Shown here: piece by piece, positions 1 through 12,499 of the stretch
Position numbering within the stretch: position 1 is the first letter of the stretch
How the letters are laid out: the number at the start of each line of letters is the position of its first letter
From: Hemibagrus wyckioides
Taxonomy: Eukaryota; Chordata; Actinopteri; Siluriformes; Bagridae
Length of the DNA stretch: 64,000 nt
Direction: 5' to 3'
Assembly: GCF_019097595.1 (NCBI RefSeq)
Contig: NC_080718.1
Coordinates: forward strand, 16,327,157 to 16,391,156
Notes under the pieces: generated by a model
The model's database searches: none
What the model was told of the DNA's origin: nothing
The model's input: only the letters and a program-made list of their open reading frames with translations
Made by a program: the position numbers and the translations under genes

Positions 1-741
1 TCCAGTTAATTTTAGTGAAATAATGAGGAAATAACACACACCTTGCCATGGCATAGCTGCGTAGCCTAGTGTCAAATTATCTTCTGGTTTCTTTAAAAAA
101 TGTGGGATCACACAATACTGGAATTTCTGCACCATTCACCGATTTTGATATAAATACTGTCAAATTCAAGCTGAAAGTCTGATTCCGGTGTATTGTTGTA
201 GGCAGCTAAAATAAGAATAAATTTGTCATTGTTCAGGTATTCATGGATCCGTGAACGGAGCAGGAATCTTTTTATTTGTTAAATACAGTTGAAAGTCTAG
301 ACTAAGCTTAGATTCTGTGGCTTCAAATCTTTGCTATCTGATTTTAATCCAATACAAATCACTTGCTGTTATTTTATTTGAGCAGTGGTTAGAACCGTTT
401 GACAATCATTTGATATTGCTGATTAGTGATAGTCTAGAGTGATAGAAGTTTGTGCCTTTGTGCTGCTCAAATGTGTTGTATGTTTGCATTTTTTGGCATA
501 TTACAGAACAATTATCGACTCCTATGCAAAGATCCTATACTTAGATACAAGCAGAGCCAAACCGTGTAGACGTTCCACAGTAGTTCAGTGATTTTTGCCT
601 TTTGTTAGTGTGCAAATGACCTGAAGTCCTTAAATCTAAAACTGTGGGGGTTTGTTTTGTTTTTGGGACTTTGGGATGTGGAAAATTTGTTAGCAGCACT
701 GGTGTGTGTTTGCATTTTTAAAGCTGTGTGTTTGTGTGTAG
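1..741 (+). other. Intron of the partial upstream gene
   Basis: AT-rich sequence without a credible coding exon. It ends in a TG-rich acceptor (tgtgtgtag) at 733-741 that feeds the terminal exon starting at 742, so it is read as the last intron of the gene whose 5' part lies outside the window. I see no recognisable repeat in it. Confidence 0.5.
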
Positions 742-958
742 GATCTTTAATGAGAGCTACGTGCCACATGGACTGAAGGTGGTACAGGCGTATGCTGACA
801 GTGGACTTCCCGGTCTGATCGAGTTGGAGCGGCGCTGGCGTCAGCACTTCCTGTCCAGCATGCAGCCCAAGTTCCTACCTCCACTTTGGTCTGTCGACCA
901 TAACCACGAGAAATACCTGCGCAAGTATGGAGAGAACCTATTGATTACTCTGACCTGA
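742..958 (+). CDS. Terminal coding exon of an unidentified gene (partial)
   Basis: After the acceptor at 741 an open frame, entered in phase 2, runs 71 codons to a TGA at 956-958. It begins IFNESYVPHGLKVV, has a charged and aromatic middle (IELERRWRQHF, FLPPLW) and ends KYGENLLITLT. The composition is that of a folded globular C-terminus: balanced charge, no low complexity, no membrane segment. Codon use is GC-rich at third positions compared with the flanking AT-rich DNA, which supports a real exon. I do not recognise the family. The upstream exons are outside the window, so total length, function and localisation cannot be given. Confidence 0.6.
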
Positions 959-2090
959 GCCCATACTCTCTCTCCGTAGAGGTAGGCAGAGGTGGTTTGG
1001 CCCGAGGACAGGACGGTCTCGTCCCAAACCTGTGATGTGTTTTAGTGTATTTCTAAGAGATGGACTTGATCTGATATTGACTCCTACATGATGTGAGTTC
1101 TGAGATTGTCGATGAACTGGGAGAGAGCAACCACAGGCTCTTGATTGTGGGCTCACTGTGATTACTAAAGGGATGATGGGAGGAGTGAAAAAACTGAAAT
1201 GATGAAACACACTGTATGTACGACATGAAGTGGGAGAACAGTTCTCAACTTTCCATGAAATGAAACTTGTATATTTTTATCAGCCCAAACCTGCTCTTGA
1301 TTTTCTTAAAATTAAAAAAAATATATAGAGATCTATATGGTGTAGGTTAAAATTGTTGCAGGTTTGTGGTCCTATTAAATATTTTGAATAATTGTGTGGT
1401 AAATCTAGGGTTTTGCAATATGGGGCTGTAGACAGTGATTATTTTTTACATGTTTTCACTCCTCATATTTCTATAACTGAGATTATGCTCTTCAGTGTAT
1501 GTTGGTCTTTTATGATAGACTTGACATAATTGAAAACCTTTCACCTGAAAATGAACAATTCGTTCCTGTTTCTTAGAACTTTTTAGCCTTTCTGATTCAT
1601 GAGCATTTATTTATTCAGCATATGTTCGGAGAGGACGTGGCCACACCTTGCTTTCATATGCTTCCCAAAATCCTAAACATCAGTCAGGACACCTCAAAAT
1701 GCACATTTCGTCCGCCCCCCCTCCCCCTGACTGCCATGATTTGGCGTATAGCTCATGACCATAACGCTAAATACCATCTAAAGTTCAGTCTTTAACGGCC
1801 AGAGACACAGCTCCATTAGCAGTAATGAGGAATTGTAATTCTCATTATCGCCATTGCAAATGAGATTTCCACTTTTGAGCATGCAGAATTCCGTTAATGA
1901 AACTACAGCTTTTTTTTCCTTCCTTCTTTTATTTACATTTGTCCAGATGTAACCTCATTAAAAGCTGTTATGTTTCCTTAAATTGTTATTAAAATATATA
2001 TTTAATGGTAAATTGTCTCGGGGGTGCTGCAGAAGCAATCCCACACTGTTTAAACACACACGCTACACAAGCATTCCATTCACAATTTTA
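959..2090. other. 3' UTR of the upstream gene and convergent intergenic spacer
   Basis: From 959 the strand holds the presumed 3' UTR of the plus-strand gene; weak poly(A) signals (attaaa) occur near 1309 and 1374. The remaining part up to about 2090 separates it from the convergent 3' end of the BICRA-family gene. No ORF, tRNA or transposon is seen. The block 1690-1925 is higher in complexity and is listed separately. Confidence 0.4.
1690..1925. promoter_or_regulatory. Candidate non-coding regulatory block with homeodomain palindrome
   Basis: This non-repetitive block contains a near-perfect 25-bp palindrome at 1823-1847. Its outer arms are TAATGAG and CTCATTA and its core is AATTGTAATT. 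An octamer-like TTGCAAAT follows at 1853-1860. Paired TAAT/ATTA arms are typical of homeodomain dimer sites and the TTGCAAAT is one mismatch from the POU octamer. It could be a conserved non-coding element; conservation cannot be tested here. Confidence 0.25.
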
Positions 2091-3893
2091 CTTTTTATTA
2101 TTTACAAAATCACAGTTAAATAAATAGTTTGTAAAAATGTATACAAAAGATTTTCTCTTTATATGTTTCAAATGAATGACTTAACATGACGGTGGGTCAA
2201 AAGAGTCATCAGTTGGGATTTAACATTTTTTTTTAATTACCCCCTTTTTTTTTTCTTTACAATCTGGTACTGCAGAATTAAGGCCTCTTTGATTTTGGCA
2301 TCAGAACGATCTGTCAGTAAAATGTGTCGTCGTCTGAAGTGGTGTCCAACACATGCTACCATATTCACAGTATTTAATAAACTGAAACAGGCGAATGACT
2401 GGAGAAGAATGACATCATCCATCGAAAAATGGCACCTTGTCACATTTAGGGCTTGTCACAGTTCGTAGGGTTAAGTGCATTATACCGTCACCTTAGGTTT
2501 TTGTGACTTGAGTACTCTGAAACGTTTACCAGTGCATAGCATGTTGGGGAGTACGTCTAAATTACCACTCAAATGTGAGACTGCGTCAAACGTGGATATT
2601 AAATTCTGTTGCGATGCGGATATTTAACCTAATGACACGATCGTTTAATTATAGCTCTATCCTGCTCGAGCCCTATTAGTTACTGTAGTAGTTAATTCCA
2701 CATCCATATAATCTATATATCCTGAATCTTTGCTTACAAGGACCTACTGCTTCATCTTTTCACCTTGTGACATACAGCACTAACAAAATTTTAAGATTGT
2801 CAAGAAATCAACATTGATTTGTACTTCTGGATGCGGCGTTAGCGCTAAGTGATTCATGGATGCGGGCTAATTTTTACAACGTGAAATAAAATTCCTTTTT
2901 TGTATCCTGATGAGAATTTGCATCAGTTTCCCAATGATCCATTGATATTGCTGTCGTTATTTTTTTTAACATATTTGTTTTCTAATGCCAGAATACAGGC
3001 GATGAACGGCTAGGAATCACGATACAGAAAGCAAAAGTGACTAGAAGTTGGACCGAGGCACAACCACATATTCAAGACCAACTGCTCATTATTGCTTGTG
3101 TTTTTAGAATATCTCTTCGAGCATTTTTTTTTTGTTGTTGTCTCCTTGATGGACGGTAAGATGCATCACAGTTTACTGCAGACAAAAAGAAGACCTGCTC
3201 ATTTCGTAACTGGAGTAGAACATCTTACTTTCAATAATCGCTGATGCTAAATATGAAGTGGAGACGATTTGTCTTTTTAAGAAAAGAATCTCTTGAATGC
3301 AGTAATAGGTTTTGCTGGTGATTTTCAGAATGAAGCGTGTGTGTGTTCTTTGGGGATAAACAAGCTGAAACGGACATCAGTATCCATATACTATACACTT
3401 GTAGTGTACAAACTTTCTTAAACTGTAAGTATATCTATATAACCAAGCAATCTCTTCCCCCTTCACACATGAATTATCGTACTTATCACACAAACGCACA
3501 GACATACATTCAGAAAAAGACAACGATACACACAGGCACTCGGCAAATGCAACTGACAACATTGTCAATGTTGGCACAAATCAAGCACATTGGAAGCTTC
3601 CTTACTTAACACTAAATCCAACATTTAAAAAAAAAAAAAGAAAGAAAGAAATTACTGTGGCGCATATTAGAAAAAACAGGTGCTCCACTCAATTTATTCA
3701 CATCAGGTCTCCCAGTCTACTGGTTTAGATCAGCTTTACATCAGGTCCTTTTGTATGCCAATATGGAGCCCCTAGAGCGGGAATGAACAAATTAAGAATT
3801 TAGCATCTGTCGTGGATGTCAGACAGTGTTAGTTATACTCAGCTGTAGGATGTAAGCAGCACTTTGTTTTTTTTTTTCTCCTCGTTGTGTGGA
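2091..3893 (-). other. bicra: 3' UTR of the BICRA-family gene
   Basis: Minus-strand sequence downstream of the stop at 3896-3894. A canonical AATAAA (TTTATT on the plus strand at 2094-2099) could end the transcript near 2080. The interval has only short spurious ORFs and no recognisable transposon. A UTR of about 1.8 kb is plausible for this family, but the poly(A) site is inferred. Confidence 0.45.
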
Positions 3894-6800
3894 TTACATT
3901 TCTCCCTCCAGCACGCAGCTGATGCTTTGCTCCAGCGTGCAGGGCTGGAGTTTGGGCTTGAGACAAGCTGCTGGTCCCTGAAGCCGCTGAAGCTCCAGGA
4001 TGCTGTCTATAGCACTCTGCAGGTGCTCGCTCAGACCGCCTTCATCCCCCATCCCATCTGCAACATCCAGCTTGCTTCTCTTAACCTCTGGGGTTTGCAC
4101 ATCTGGAAACGATCCCTCTGCTCTTTCAGATTTGTGCTCTGACTTTGTGATAGAATTGCAGGCTGTCCTGTTCATGTCCACTTCAGCCTCTTCTTGTTTC
4201 CGCTCCGAACCCGTCTCTGTAGGACTCGGCGGTTTGTCCTGCCTCTCTTGTTCGTTCCTTCCTCTGTTAGTTAGCTGCCCGTCTAAGGTGCGTTTATGTC
4301 CGGCGGGGGCATGTGGCTCGTCACAGGCGGAGTTATGGATGACTTTGCGTGATCCGGACTCGTGCTTGATGGTAAGGCGCAGCGCCCCCCTGCTCCTGGA
4401 GCAATATGTTTTAAGACCCGGGGGTCTGTCTGAATGTAGAGCCCATGCAGGGGGTGACGGGGGACTGGCTGAGGCGTCAGAGTGGCGTGAAGGCAGCATG
4501 CCGCGGTGCCAAGATGCTTTACGCAATGACATCAGAAAGGACTCTGTAAAATGAGTCACACACGGACACCTAGTTACATTTCACCAAACTCCAGTTTGTC
4601 TTAAAGGTCACGATTCAGACTTTCTACGAATCCAGGCATGATTGTATTCTATAAAAGATTCAACATCTTTACTATAAACCGTTAAATGCACATTTCATTC
4701 ATTATATATAAATTAGACAGTATAATCGTGATTTTAATTAAATTACTAAATAATTAAGAAATAAAGAAACATCGTTTCTTTCATGACCGCTCACAAGGGA
4801 CGTATGATGAATGAGTGGAAAAGGCTGTTACTAAAAATAAATTAAATAAAAAAAATCATTTAATAAATAAGATTAAATAAAGGGCTTGGCTGTTAGCACA
4901 TTGTAGCAGATTTATTTATTTTTTTATTTTTGTTTTTTACCACAGTGAAGTCTTCTGGACAGAACAGTCTTCTACTATATTGTTTCTCAGTAACATGCCA
5001 AGCTGTGCGTTCTCATATTAAGTTAGATATCATATTAAGGAATGTGGATGAAGACAGGAAGTAACTTATTTTGTGGAAGTTTCCCATTATATGTTCCTGG
5101 TCTATATGCAGTACCTTTAAAAAAGGATAAACTTTAGGATGTGCTGTTATGCAAATATCAGGTACTAAGTCATCACACCACCCTGTTGTTGATTCATTTC
5201 CAGCAGCACACCATCATTTTATCCTTACTTCTACCTCGAAGTACAGACACTATACCATGGCCTGTGTCTATAATGTTCTTATGAATAAGTATTAATAACC
5301 TGACATAATATACTGAATGTAAAATGCATTTGCAACACAATATTATTAATACATCAGGAATATCCTGCTCATAGTAAGTGTTTACTGTTCATGTTTTAGG
5401 ATTGAAACAACATCTAGCTGATTCTAACTCTTCTATTTACATCTTGGAACCAAATCATTTTGCACTCTCCTTATACAGTGATAAACTACATAATCCTGGC
5501 CACCAAAACGCCTTGGTTAATTAATCATTAGAGGTAACCACGCTCCTCAAACAAATAAAAGACCTCACCTGGGTCGCCTCTTGCTCTGCGTCTCTCTTCC
5601 CCGAGTAAGAGTCGCTCAGACTGCAGGAATAAGCGTTCCAGCATCACCATCTCTGCTGAAGGACTTTCTTGCTGCACAGATTAATGGCATCAATGACAAA
5701 ATGCCTTAATCACTTATAGTAATTCCCTCCATTTCCTATATACAGTCAGGTCTCTTTAATGCCGCTGTCGAGAGTTCCTGCTTGTTCATTAAGTGTTTTG
5801 CCTACCGCGATTGAAATGCATGTCAGCAGTAGAAAAGCCATTGAAATGCAAGTTGACTGGCTTGGCCATTGCAGAACAATCCACTACTTTGCTTTTAAAA
5901 AAAGTTTCGGCACACAGGAAAGTGCAGTAATTTCTAGATTGCTTACTTATAAGTACCTGTAAATATTCTCAAATTTAATTTAAATTCCAATATACAATAG
6001 ATATCTTTAATAACCATTTTGTCTGTGTCCAAATGTGTATACACTATATGGCCAAATTCTGTTCACACCTTGCCGTCATACCCATATGTCTTTGGTAAAC
6101 ATCCCATTCTGAAGTTGGTTCAGCTTTTTGCTGATATACCAGCCTCCACTATTCTGGGAAGGATTTCCACTAGATTTTGGAATGTGGTTTTGGGAATTCA
6201 CAAGATCATTACTGAAGGGAGTGTTTTAATTCATTTTAAAGGTGTTCAGTGGGGTTGAGGTCAGGGATCTGTGCAGGTTCTTCCACACCGGCTTTGGGTA
6301 AGAGCCACATATTTTTGGCCGTATAGTCTATACACAAATCTGTGGATCTGACTGCCAAAGGATCGACTCTGTCTCTCTGTACTGTGTCTTTTTACATGGC
6401 TTTGAACAACCTATGAACAATGTGATCCTCAGTAATTCTAGAAAATCCTGCTTTGAGTTTTTGTTGGTGCAGTATATCCTTAGATTGAATGAACATGCGG
6501 AAAAAAATACCACACATGGGCTGGTAGTCACGTTACATAAAGGATTGTTAAATGTGGTATACTCGGACTCACCTGAGACTCTGCCAGTAAGAGCTGCCTG
6601 TATTTGTTTAGCATGTCTGTAGTACATTTCAGCAGCAGCTCTGATACATTCTCAAACTGCTTATCCACTACACACAGACAGATACGAAAGTGTCATGTGA
6701 TATTCAGTTCAAATCCATTTCAATATATTTTGCCTGCTATGCAGATAAAATGGCAACTCCTGCACAGCCCAGTTCAGACAGGTTAGATAATTATACACTG

Positions 6801-9800
6801 CATGTTTATGATTGTATCCCTGGCTTTAGCCTAACCTGTTAGCAGATCAGCTTGGCTGGGTAAGGCTCTGGAGCAGGTATGATATGGCAACAGGTGTCTC
6901 GCAGCATCCTCTAGCGAAGTGAACCGTGAGCACGTATTTGGATTAAGAACCGAGTCATAGTCTGAACAAAGCTGCTGCTTGAGCCTGTGAATTGCACACA
7001 CACATGCAATAGGTTAAGCAAGCAACTGGTTGCTCTGCAACACTGATGTAACGAACGTTCATGAAAAACAGATTCTCATATAAAATGCCAGACGTTTTCA
7101 GACGGTTTCATGTTCACAATACTAAGAATACTAAGAACATCTGTTGACCTCTGCTGGCGCACTGCTGGAGTGAGTCTTTCTCTTGCCTTCACGCTGACAC
7201 AGGGCACCTAAAGCAGCAGAATGTGTGTGAATCACTAGGACTGCTTAATAATTTATTATTTTTTAATACATTTATAAATATAGTACATAATGTGCTTTCA
7301 TTTTAAATATCTCATATGTCCTCAGTAATTATCAAGCCACGTGAAAATCATGCATTTTCACCTGAAGTGCAGTGTGGCCCTGGGTGTCTTGGGATAACAA
7401 GCCTTCGAAACTCTCCTGCAGGTCCAGTGAAGCAACTTCATCATCCACTACACCAGAAAGTTCCAGTTTCAGTTCTGATAAGAACCAAAAGAAAAGCTGT
7501 TATAACGTACATCTTATGGTTGTGAGTTTTGATGTACAAATTCTTACTGTTTTGTTGCATGTGCTGTCGGGCTTCATTAAGGCCAGACTCCAGGACTCCA
7601 CTGGGGCCAGTAGATACAGGGATGGGTTGCTCAGAAACACACATCTTTTCTGGTGTTGAAGATGGACTCATGCACAGCATGGATTCCTCTTGCCCCTGCA
7701 TTTTACCACCGAGAACCACAAACGCTGAGGAGGGTTGTCTGTCTGAAAGTGGGGGTGTAGGAAACATTGTCGAGGGAGTACTTCCAGAACACTGGGTTAT
7801 GGACGGTGAGACTAACATGTCGCCATGCTCTGACCCAGAATGCACTGGAGTGGGGATTCCTCCACACTCAGACAGCACAGAGAGAACGTCAGATGAGGCA
7901 CACACAGCCAGTACCATGTTTGAAGACTCTGTCTCACTAGCTGCAGGAGAGATGTTACTGTCTAGAGACTCAGCAGAAGCTGCAGGAATAAGTGCTTCCT
8001 GTAAGGACATGCATTGAAAATAATTAGACCTGGTTTAAATCCTTGTATATCCAAAGTATGACAACATCTAAACATTATATAACCTCAATGACCAAACAGT
8101 TTGATTTACCTGAAGGGGATGGTGCATGAATGCTTGATTTGGTGGTGTTTGGCCTCCTTCAACAGCTTGCTGCTTCTCTGGGTGTGTAATTAGGTGTTTG
8201 GACAATAATGTGACAGGCTCAGGGGAATTGGTGCTCTCTGGTGGTGCCTGCAATAGAGTAATGACTGGGGAAGGCTGTGTGCGCATTTTAGCTACAGCAG
8301 CTTGCACTGAAGCTGGGGGAGACAGTGTGCCTTGCTAGAACAGGTACACAAAGAATAGATAAATATTACACAGTTATACTCAGGCTTGCTATTGGTATCA
8401 CAACCAAAAATCTTCTAAAAGGAAGAGAAACAATAGGGAGCTTACTTGTAAGATACTCTGTAGTTGTTCATTTGTTGCATTTTTATCTGCTGTTGTTCTC
8501 TCAGGCAAAAGAAGCACTGGGGTCTGTGGAAGACTAAGCTGCTCCTCAGGGCCCCCTGCCATAGGCCTCTGTGCCTGGGACACAAAGGGCAAGCTTTGCA
8601 CCAAGGATGGCCCATTCACTATTGATATGGCAGTCATATCAGGGGCAAGCACACCAGGAGTGTTGATCAGGGTGATTTGCTTCCCTAAGGCAGGAGTGTG
8701 GACAACACCACCTTGCTGCCCATGTGCATGAGCAGAGTAGGCCCCTGCTAGCTGCGCCGGCATCTGGAAGACGGTAGGAGGCGCTGACTGAAGCTGCAGG
8801 GGTCCAGACAGGAGAGCTCCCTGTCTGAGTGTGAGCTGCCCAGTCGGAGTGGTAAACACAGGGCTAAAATTCAGTTGCCTGGGGCGTACTGTTACAATCT
8901 GTGAGCCATCAACAAGCTGTCCTGCCAGAGGGGCTGCGCTTGGCATTTGATTGTTTGTCGTGCTGAGCAGTGGCCTAGAGACAGTTGCAGACTGGTTTAC
9001 AGAGCCTTGACTAGGCAATATAAAGTGGCTCTGGCCCTGAAATAGACTCTGGGGCTGAATGACAATTGAGCCTCCCTGGTTGACTAGCTGCAAACTCACA
9101 GGCTTGTTGAGTGTGGTTGTAGACTGTGATGGCAAAGGCTGCCTGGGGCCCACAGGAGAGGACAACAGGATATTTTGCGATGCAGCTGGAGGAATGAAAG
9201 TAAGTCCTGGAGATGATTTCTGCTCTGACGATTTTGGGCTTATCTGTACCAGTCTAGGCTGGATGTTGACTGGCAGCTTGGGTTGGATAGGCAGAGGGGT
9301 CCTTTGCAATATAATCTCTGGAGGTGCTGTTGCCCTAACAGCAGGGCTCAGTGTAAGGCCTGGTAGGGTTTTGTGGATGATCATGTTGGAACCCTGTGCA
9401 CGACTCAGGCAGAAGGATGTGTCAGAGGTGGGAGGTGCAGGGAACACGTTCCCAGGCAGCAGCCCCATTAATTGGGGTGGTACAGGCTTGAGTGAAGGGC
9501 AACCTGGTCCAACGGCTAACAGGGACGGTTGAGGAGGCTCCACTGCAACTTGTGTGTCCCTTGGCAATGGTGTGACCCCAGAGATACTCAGTGGTTTAGA
9601 CATATATGGAGGTGAAGGTGGGGGTATACCAGATGGGTAGAGAGAGAGCGCTTCACTAGACTGGGCAAGACCTGCCTCTAAAGCCAGTGTGTGCTCAGTG
9701 ATGTCAGCCTCCTGGAGACTCTGCTGTAGAATATCACATGTCTCCTCCTCCTCTTCCTGTTGCTGTGGCACTTCTGCCTCAACTTGTGGAGGTTCACATA

Positions 9801-10728
9801 CCTCTTCAGAATCCTCTCCTCCTGCTGGTGAGGCCAGCAAGGCCTCATCCAGGAAGGAGAGATCCACACACCCTGATATAGGTGTGTCATGAGAGCCAGC
9901 ATCATCTGCCAACAAAGAGACAGGGCTCTAGAGAGAAAAAAGGAAAGGACAATTAGTGGGTTAAGAAAATGTGGAATTATCATATGTTATCGGTGAAAAA
10001 AAATAGATCCCATCCCCTGAAACCACTAGACCACTGTCATTAACAGTAAAGACAAGAATTTACAACTAGTGAACTTGGGGAAAAAAATAGGAAAAGATGC
10101 AGGTTATGGTGATCTAAAATAGAGGTAATATCCATCTACTATTTTGTCAATGGGGACAGTGGCCCAGACTTACCGGCGTGTCTGTGAACAGGGACGGCTC
10201 CCCAGAGGAAGAATTAATGAGCAGGTCTCCACTTAGCAGCTGTTTCAACAGATAGGAGAGAAGATGACTAATTGTAGGGAGGGCTTTCATGCATCTCTAA
10301 AATTTCTCTCCCATATACAAACATACTTTGGAACTGCTGATTGCATATAAATGAATAAAAACTGAATAATAATAAACACTATTAATGCTTAATAGTCTAG
10401 TGAACTATGTTCATGATTTCTACATTATTAATGATTTGATTCTAAATGGTGTAACACAGAATAGCAGTACTTTATTTTATGTATACTTAAGTTATAGTTT
10501 GTGTCGCATGAGGATACAGAATATACAGTGAACCTCTTTTGTCCCATGAAGGAAGTCATTCAGGGCTTGTGGGTCACTAGTAAAAACAAAAGCAAATCCA
10601 TGTATCATACAAGACAAAGAGCAAATATCTTTTTTTTTAATCACAGTTCTAATAATTTCTGAGCGAAGACATTCTGGTAGAACTTACCACAACACATCAA
10701 GTAAACATGTGCCATCTTCATCCTCCAT
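3894..10728 (-). CDS. bicra: BRD4-interacting chromatin-remodelling complex-associated protein (BICRA/GLTSCR1 family)
   Basis: BICRA proteins define the non-canonical BAF (GBAF) remodeller together with BRD9, acting in the nucleus. Twelve phase-consistent coding exons: 10728-10688, 10576-10534, 10239-10174, 9927-8446, 8334-8110, 7998-7548, 7474-7362, 7207-7149, 6984-6836, 6667-6573, 5671-5569, 4543-3894; 1158 aa. The N-terminus (MEDEDGTCLLDVLCDPQALN) and CDILQQSLQEADITE (about residues 114-128) match the family. A long Gln/Pro/Ser-rich low-complexity region fills most of exons 4-6. The GLTSCR domain lies at about 820-930 (SLEDAARHLLPYH, FENVSELLLKCT, SAEMVMLERLF). The C-terminal SEHLQSAIDSILELQ (about 1114-1128) and SRGALRLTIKHESGSRKV are closer to human BICRA than to BICRAL. 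It is shorter than human BICRA (about 1560 aa). Exon 2 and exon 8 donors (GTTCAC, GTCAAC) are weak. It may be the BICRA orthologue or a third paralogue. Confidence 0.88.
6040..6332. mobile_element. Non-autonomous Tc1/mariner-type element in a bicra intron
   Basis: Terminal inverted repeats are visible: ACTATATGGCCAAA at the left end and TTTGGCCGTATAGT at the right. The interior keeps a degraded Tc1 phrase in antisense (ggggttgaggtcagg, corresponding to the transposase SPDLNP region). About 290 bp, so too small to code for a transposase; it depends on an autonomous Tc1 relative. Confidence 0.65.
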
Positions 10729-11084
10729 TTCAACTGAGGCATGTGAAAGTAGCGTAAAAGTGAGTAGCATTAAAAAAATCTCTTGGATACATCATAATCT
10801 GACAAATTTTCTGATGTAGAATACATATGGAGTAACATCCAAATTTAAGTCCAGTCGTTGGAAACCCATATTCTGTTTATATGCTCCAGCATAATCAATA
10901 ATCACTGCACATCTTTGTTAGAGTATTAATATTTACAACAAGCTAGCTACAGTTCAAAAACATTCAAACTCAAATCGTCCATGTTACCATTTCCTGTGTG
11001 GATTAGCGTATCTACTTCATTTCCAAAACAGGTCATTTCAAAACAATAGCTAAGAGACATTTTATTTACTGTATCAGATTTTTA

Positions 11085-11790
11085 GTGGGTGATAATTTTA
11101 CATACACTTGTATATTGTGTTAGTATTTAGTGTCATTAGCTTTTAATTGCTTGAACTTGAGTTCAGAGACTTGGGGTAGCCTTCCACAAGCTTCTTACAA
11201 CACTAATGGATATTTTGTTGATTCCTTTTGACAAGACTAGTGTCAGTTGATTAAGTTTGTGTGCCTCCTTGAACAGACACAATTTTTCAGTTCAGTCATC
11301 AAATCTTTTCTGAAAAAAAAGTACACTGGTACTTTGCTGTTTTTAAGCTATTTTGGTGCATCTTCGGAGGTACGCTTAGGATAATTCTTTTTTTTTGTTT
11401 GTTTTATCTGACCAAATAATACAAAAGGTTGGCGATAACCTGCAAACATCTATCCATTTTTATGCCTGTGTTAAAATAAAGGCTTCTTTCTTGCAATTTT
11501 GACAACCTTTTAAGCCACGATGATGTAGGACTCAGTTATGACAAATGGCCAAGCAAAAGCCAATAAAATTGTCTAATAAAATTCATTATATCAGTTTCAA
11601 GAATCTTCCAGGCTGTTTAAGAGACTGTCAGCTTTGTGTATGTAAATTGTGAGCCAGTATAATTTTGACATAGTGAATTATAGCTGAAATAAATTAGTCT
11701 CTAATCCATTTTTAACACATCTACGATGTAATTGACTTGCCAAAAGAAATATATGGTAAAATGAAATGTGTCATGAAAAAGGCGGAATCT
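11085..11790 (-). mobile_element. Internally deleted Tc1 element of the salmonid/Sleeping Beauty type
   Basis: The left part (tttacatacacttg, then ggtagccttccacaagcttc) and the right part (gtgtatgtaaattgtgagcc, gacttgccaaa) match the ends and the antisense transposase N-terminal region of the salmonid-type Tc1 family that I remember. The middle transposase sequence is mostly gone and no ORF survives. It lies in the 5' intron of the BICRA-family gene. Confidence 0.6.
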
Positions 11791-12083
11791 CAGGTGTATA
11801 TAAACTGGCCTCAACAGTTAAACGGTAAACTTTGAGGTTAACTAATAACACGTATTCTGATGTAAATCTGAGCTTTTTCATTTGCTAACCAATCCAAAGC
11901 ATCTTTCCAGGGCCCAGTCTCATACCATGAAGGCTTTCAATCATCAAGGTCATTTAAAACTTCAAATGGTAGAGATAGGGCTGGTCTTGTGGAAGCTTAA
12001 AGACACTCGTCATCTGAAAGGCTTCATTATTTCTTTTAACATTCTACTACAACTTAAGAGCTTAAGCACCAGCACACACTCAC

Positions 12084-12224
12084 CTCAGAAGATGAGGGCT
12101 CCATTAAGAGCAGAGGGATCGAGGGATGGTGGACGTCTCAAAGGCCACACATCAGGGACTGAAACCGGGCCTGGGAGGCCAGGCACCCTGGGTTTATCTC
12201 CCATAACAGGAACATAACTGTCTT
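12084..12224 (-). other. bicra: Non-coding 5' exon of the BICRA-family gene
   Basis: On the minus strand an acceptor (tgcag) at 12229-12225 and a strong donor (GTGAGTGTG at 12083-12075) bound a 141-nt GC-rich stretch. Every reading frame linked to the downstream ATG at 10728 is interrupted, so it is best read as 5' UTR. The coding start exon (10733-10688) has its own acceptor directly before ATG. Expression evidence would be needed to confirm the exon. Confidence 0.45.
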
Positions 12225-12499
12225 CTGCACTTAAAGACATTGAACAACTAGCATCAGATCGTTAATTTCATTAAAATACAAACTCAAGAGGATACCGTCT
12301 ACACTTTATTATGCACAAAGGCTCTATTAATCTACTACACAATTACAGGCAACACACTGTGATTGGAATTACACTGTGATGATATCCACACCTTTCTTCT
12401 TCTTCTTTTTTTTTTTTTAATAATATCAACCACCTTAAGATGTGGTTGGCCTATTGCTGAGAAAATAAAACCGATGATAGCTTAATAATGTAACCTAGG

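Noticed and set aside
4000..4554. 184-codon plus-strand ORF
   Set aside because: It is the antisense shadow of the last BICRA-family exon; its translation is Ser/Cys/Leu-rich with no family signature and no splice or promoter context.
7529..8017. 162-codon plus-strand ORF
   Set aside because: Antisense shadow of BICRA-family exon 7998-7548.
9059..9532. 157-codon plus-strand ORF
   Set aside because: Antisense to the large BICRA-family exon 9927-8446, whose minus frame has clear family motifs.
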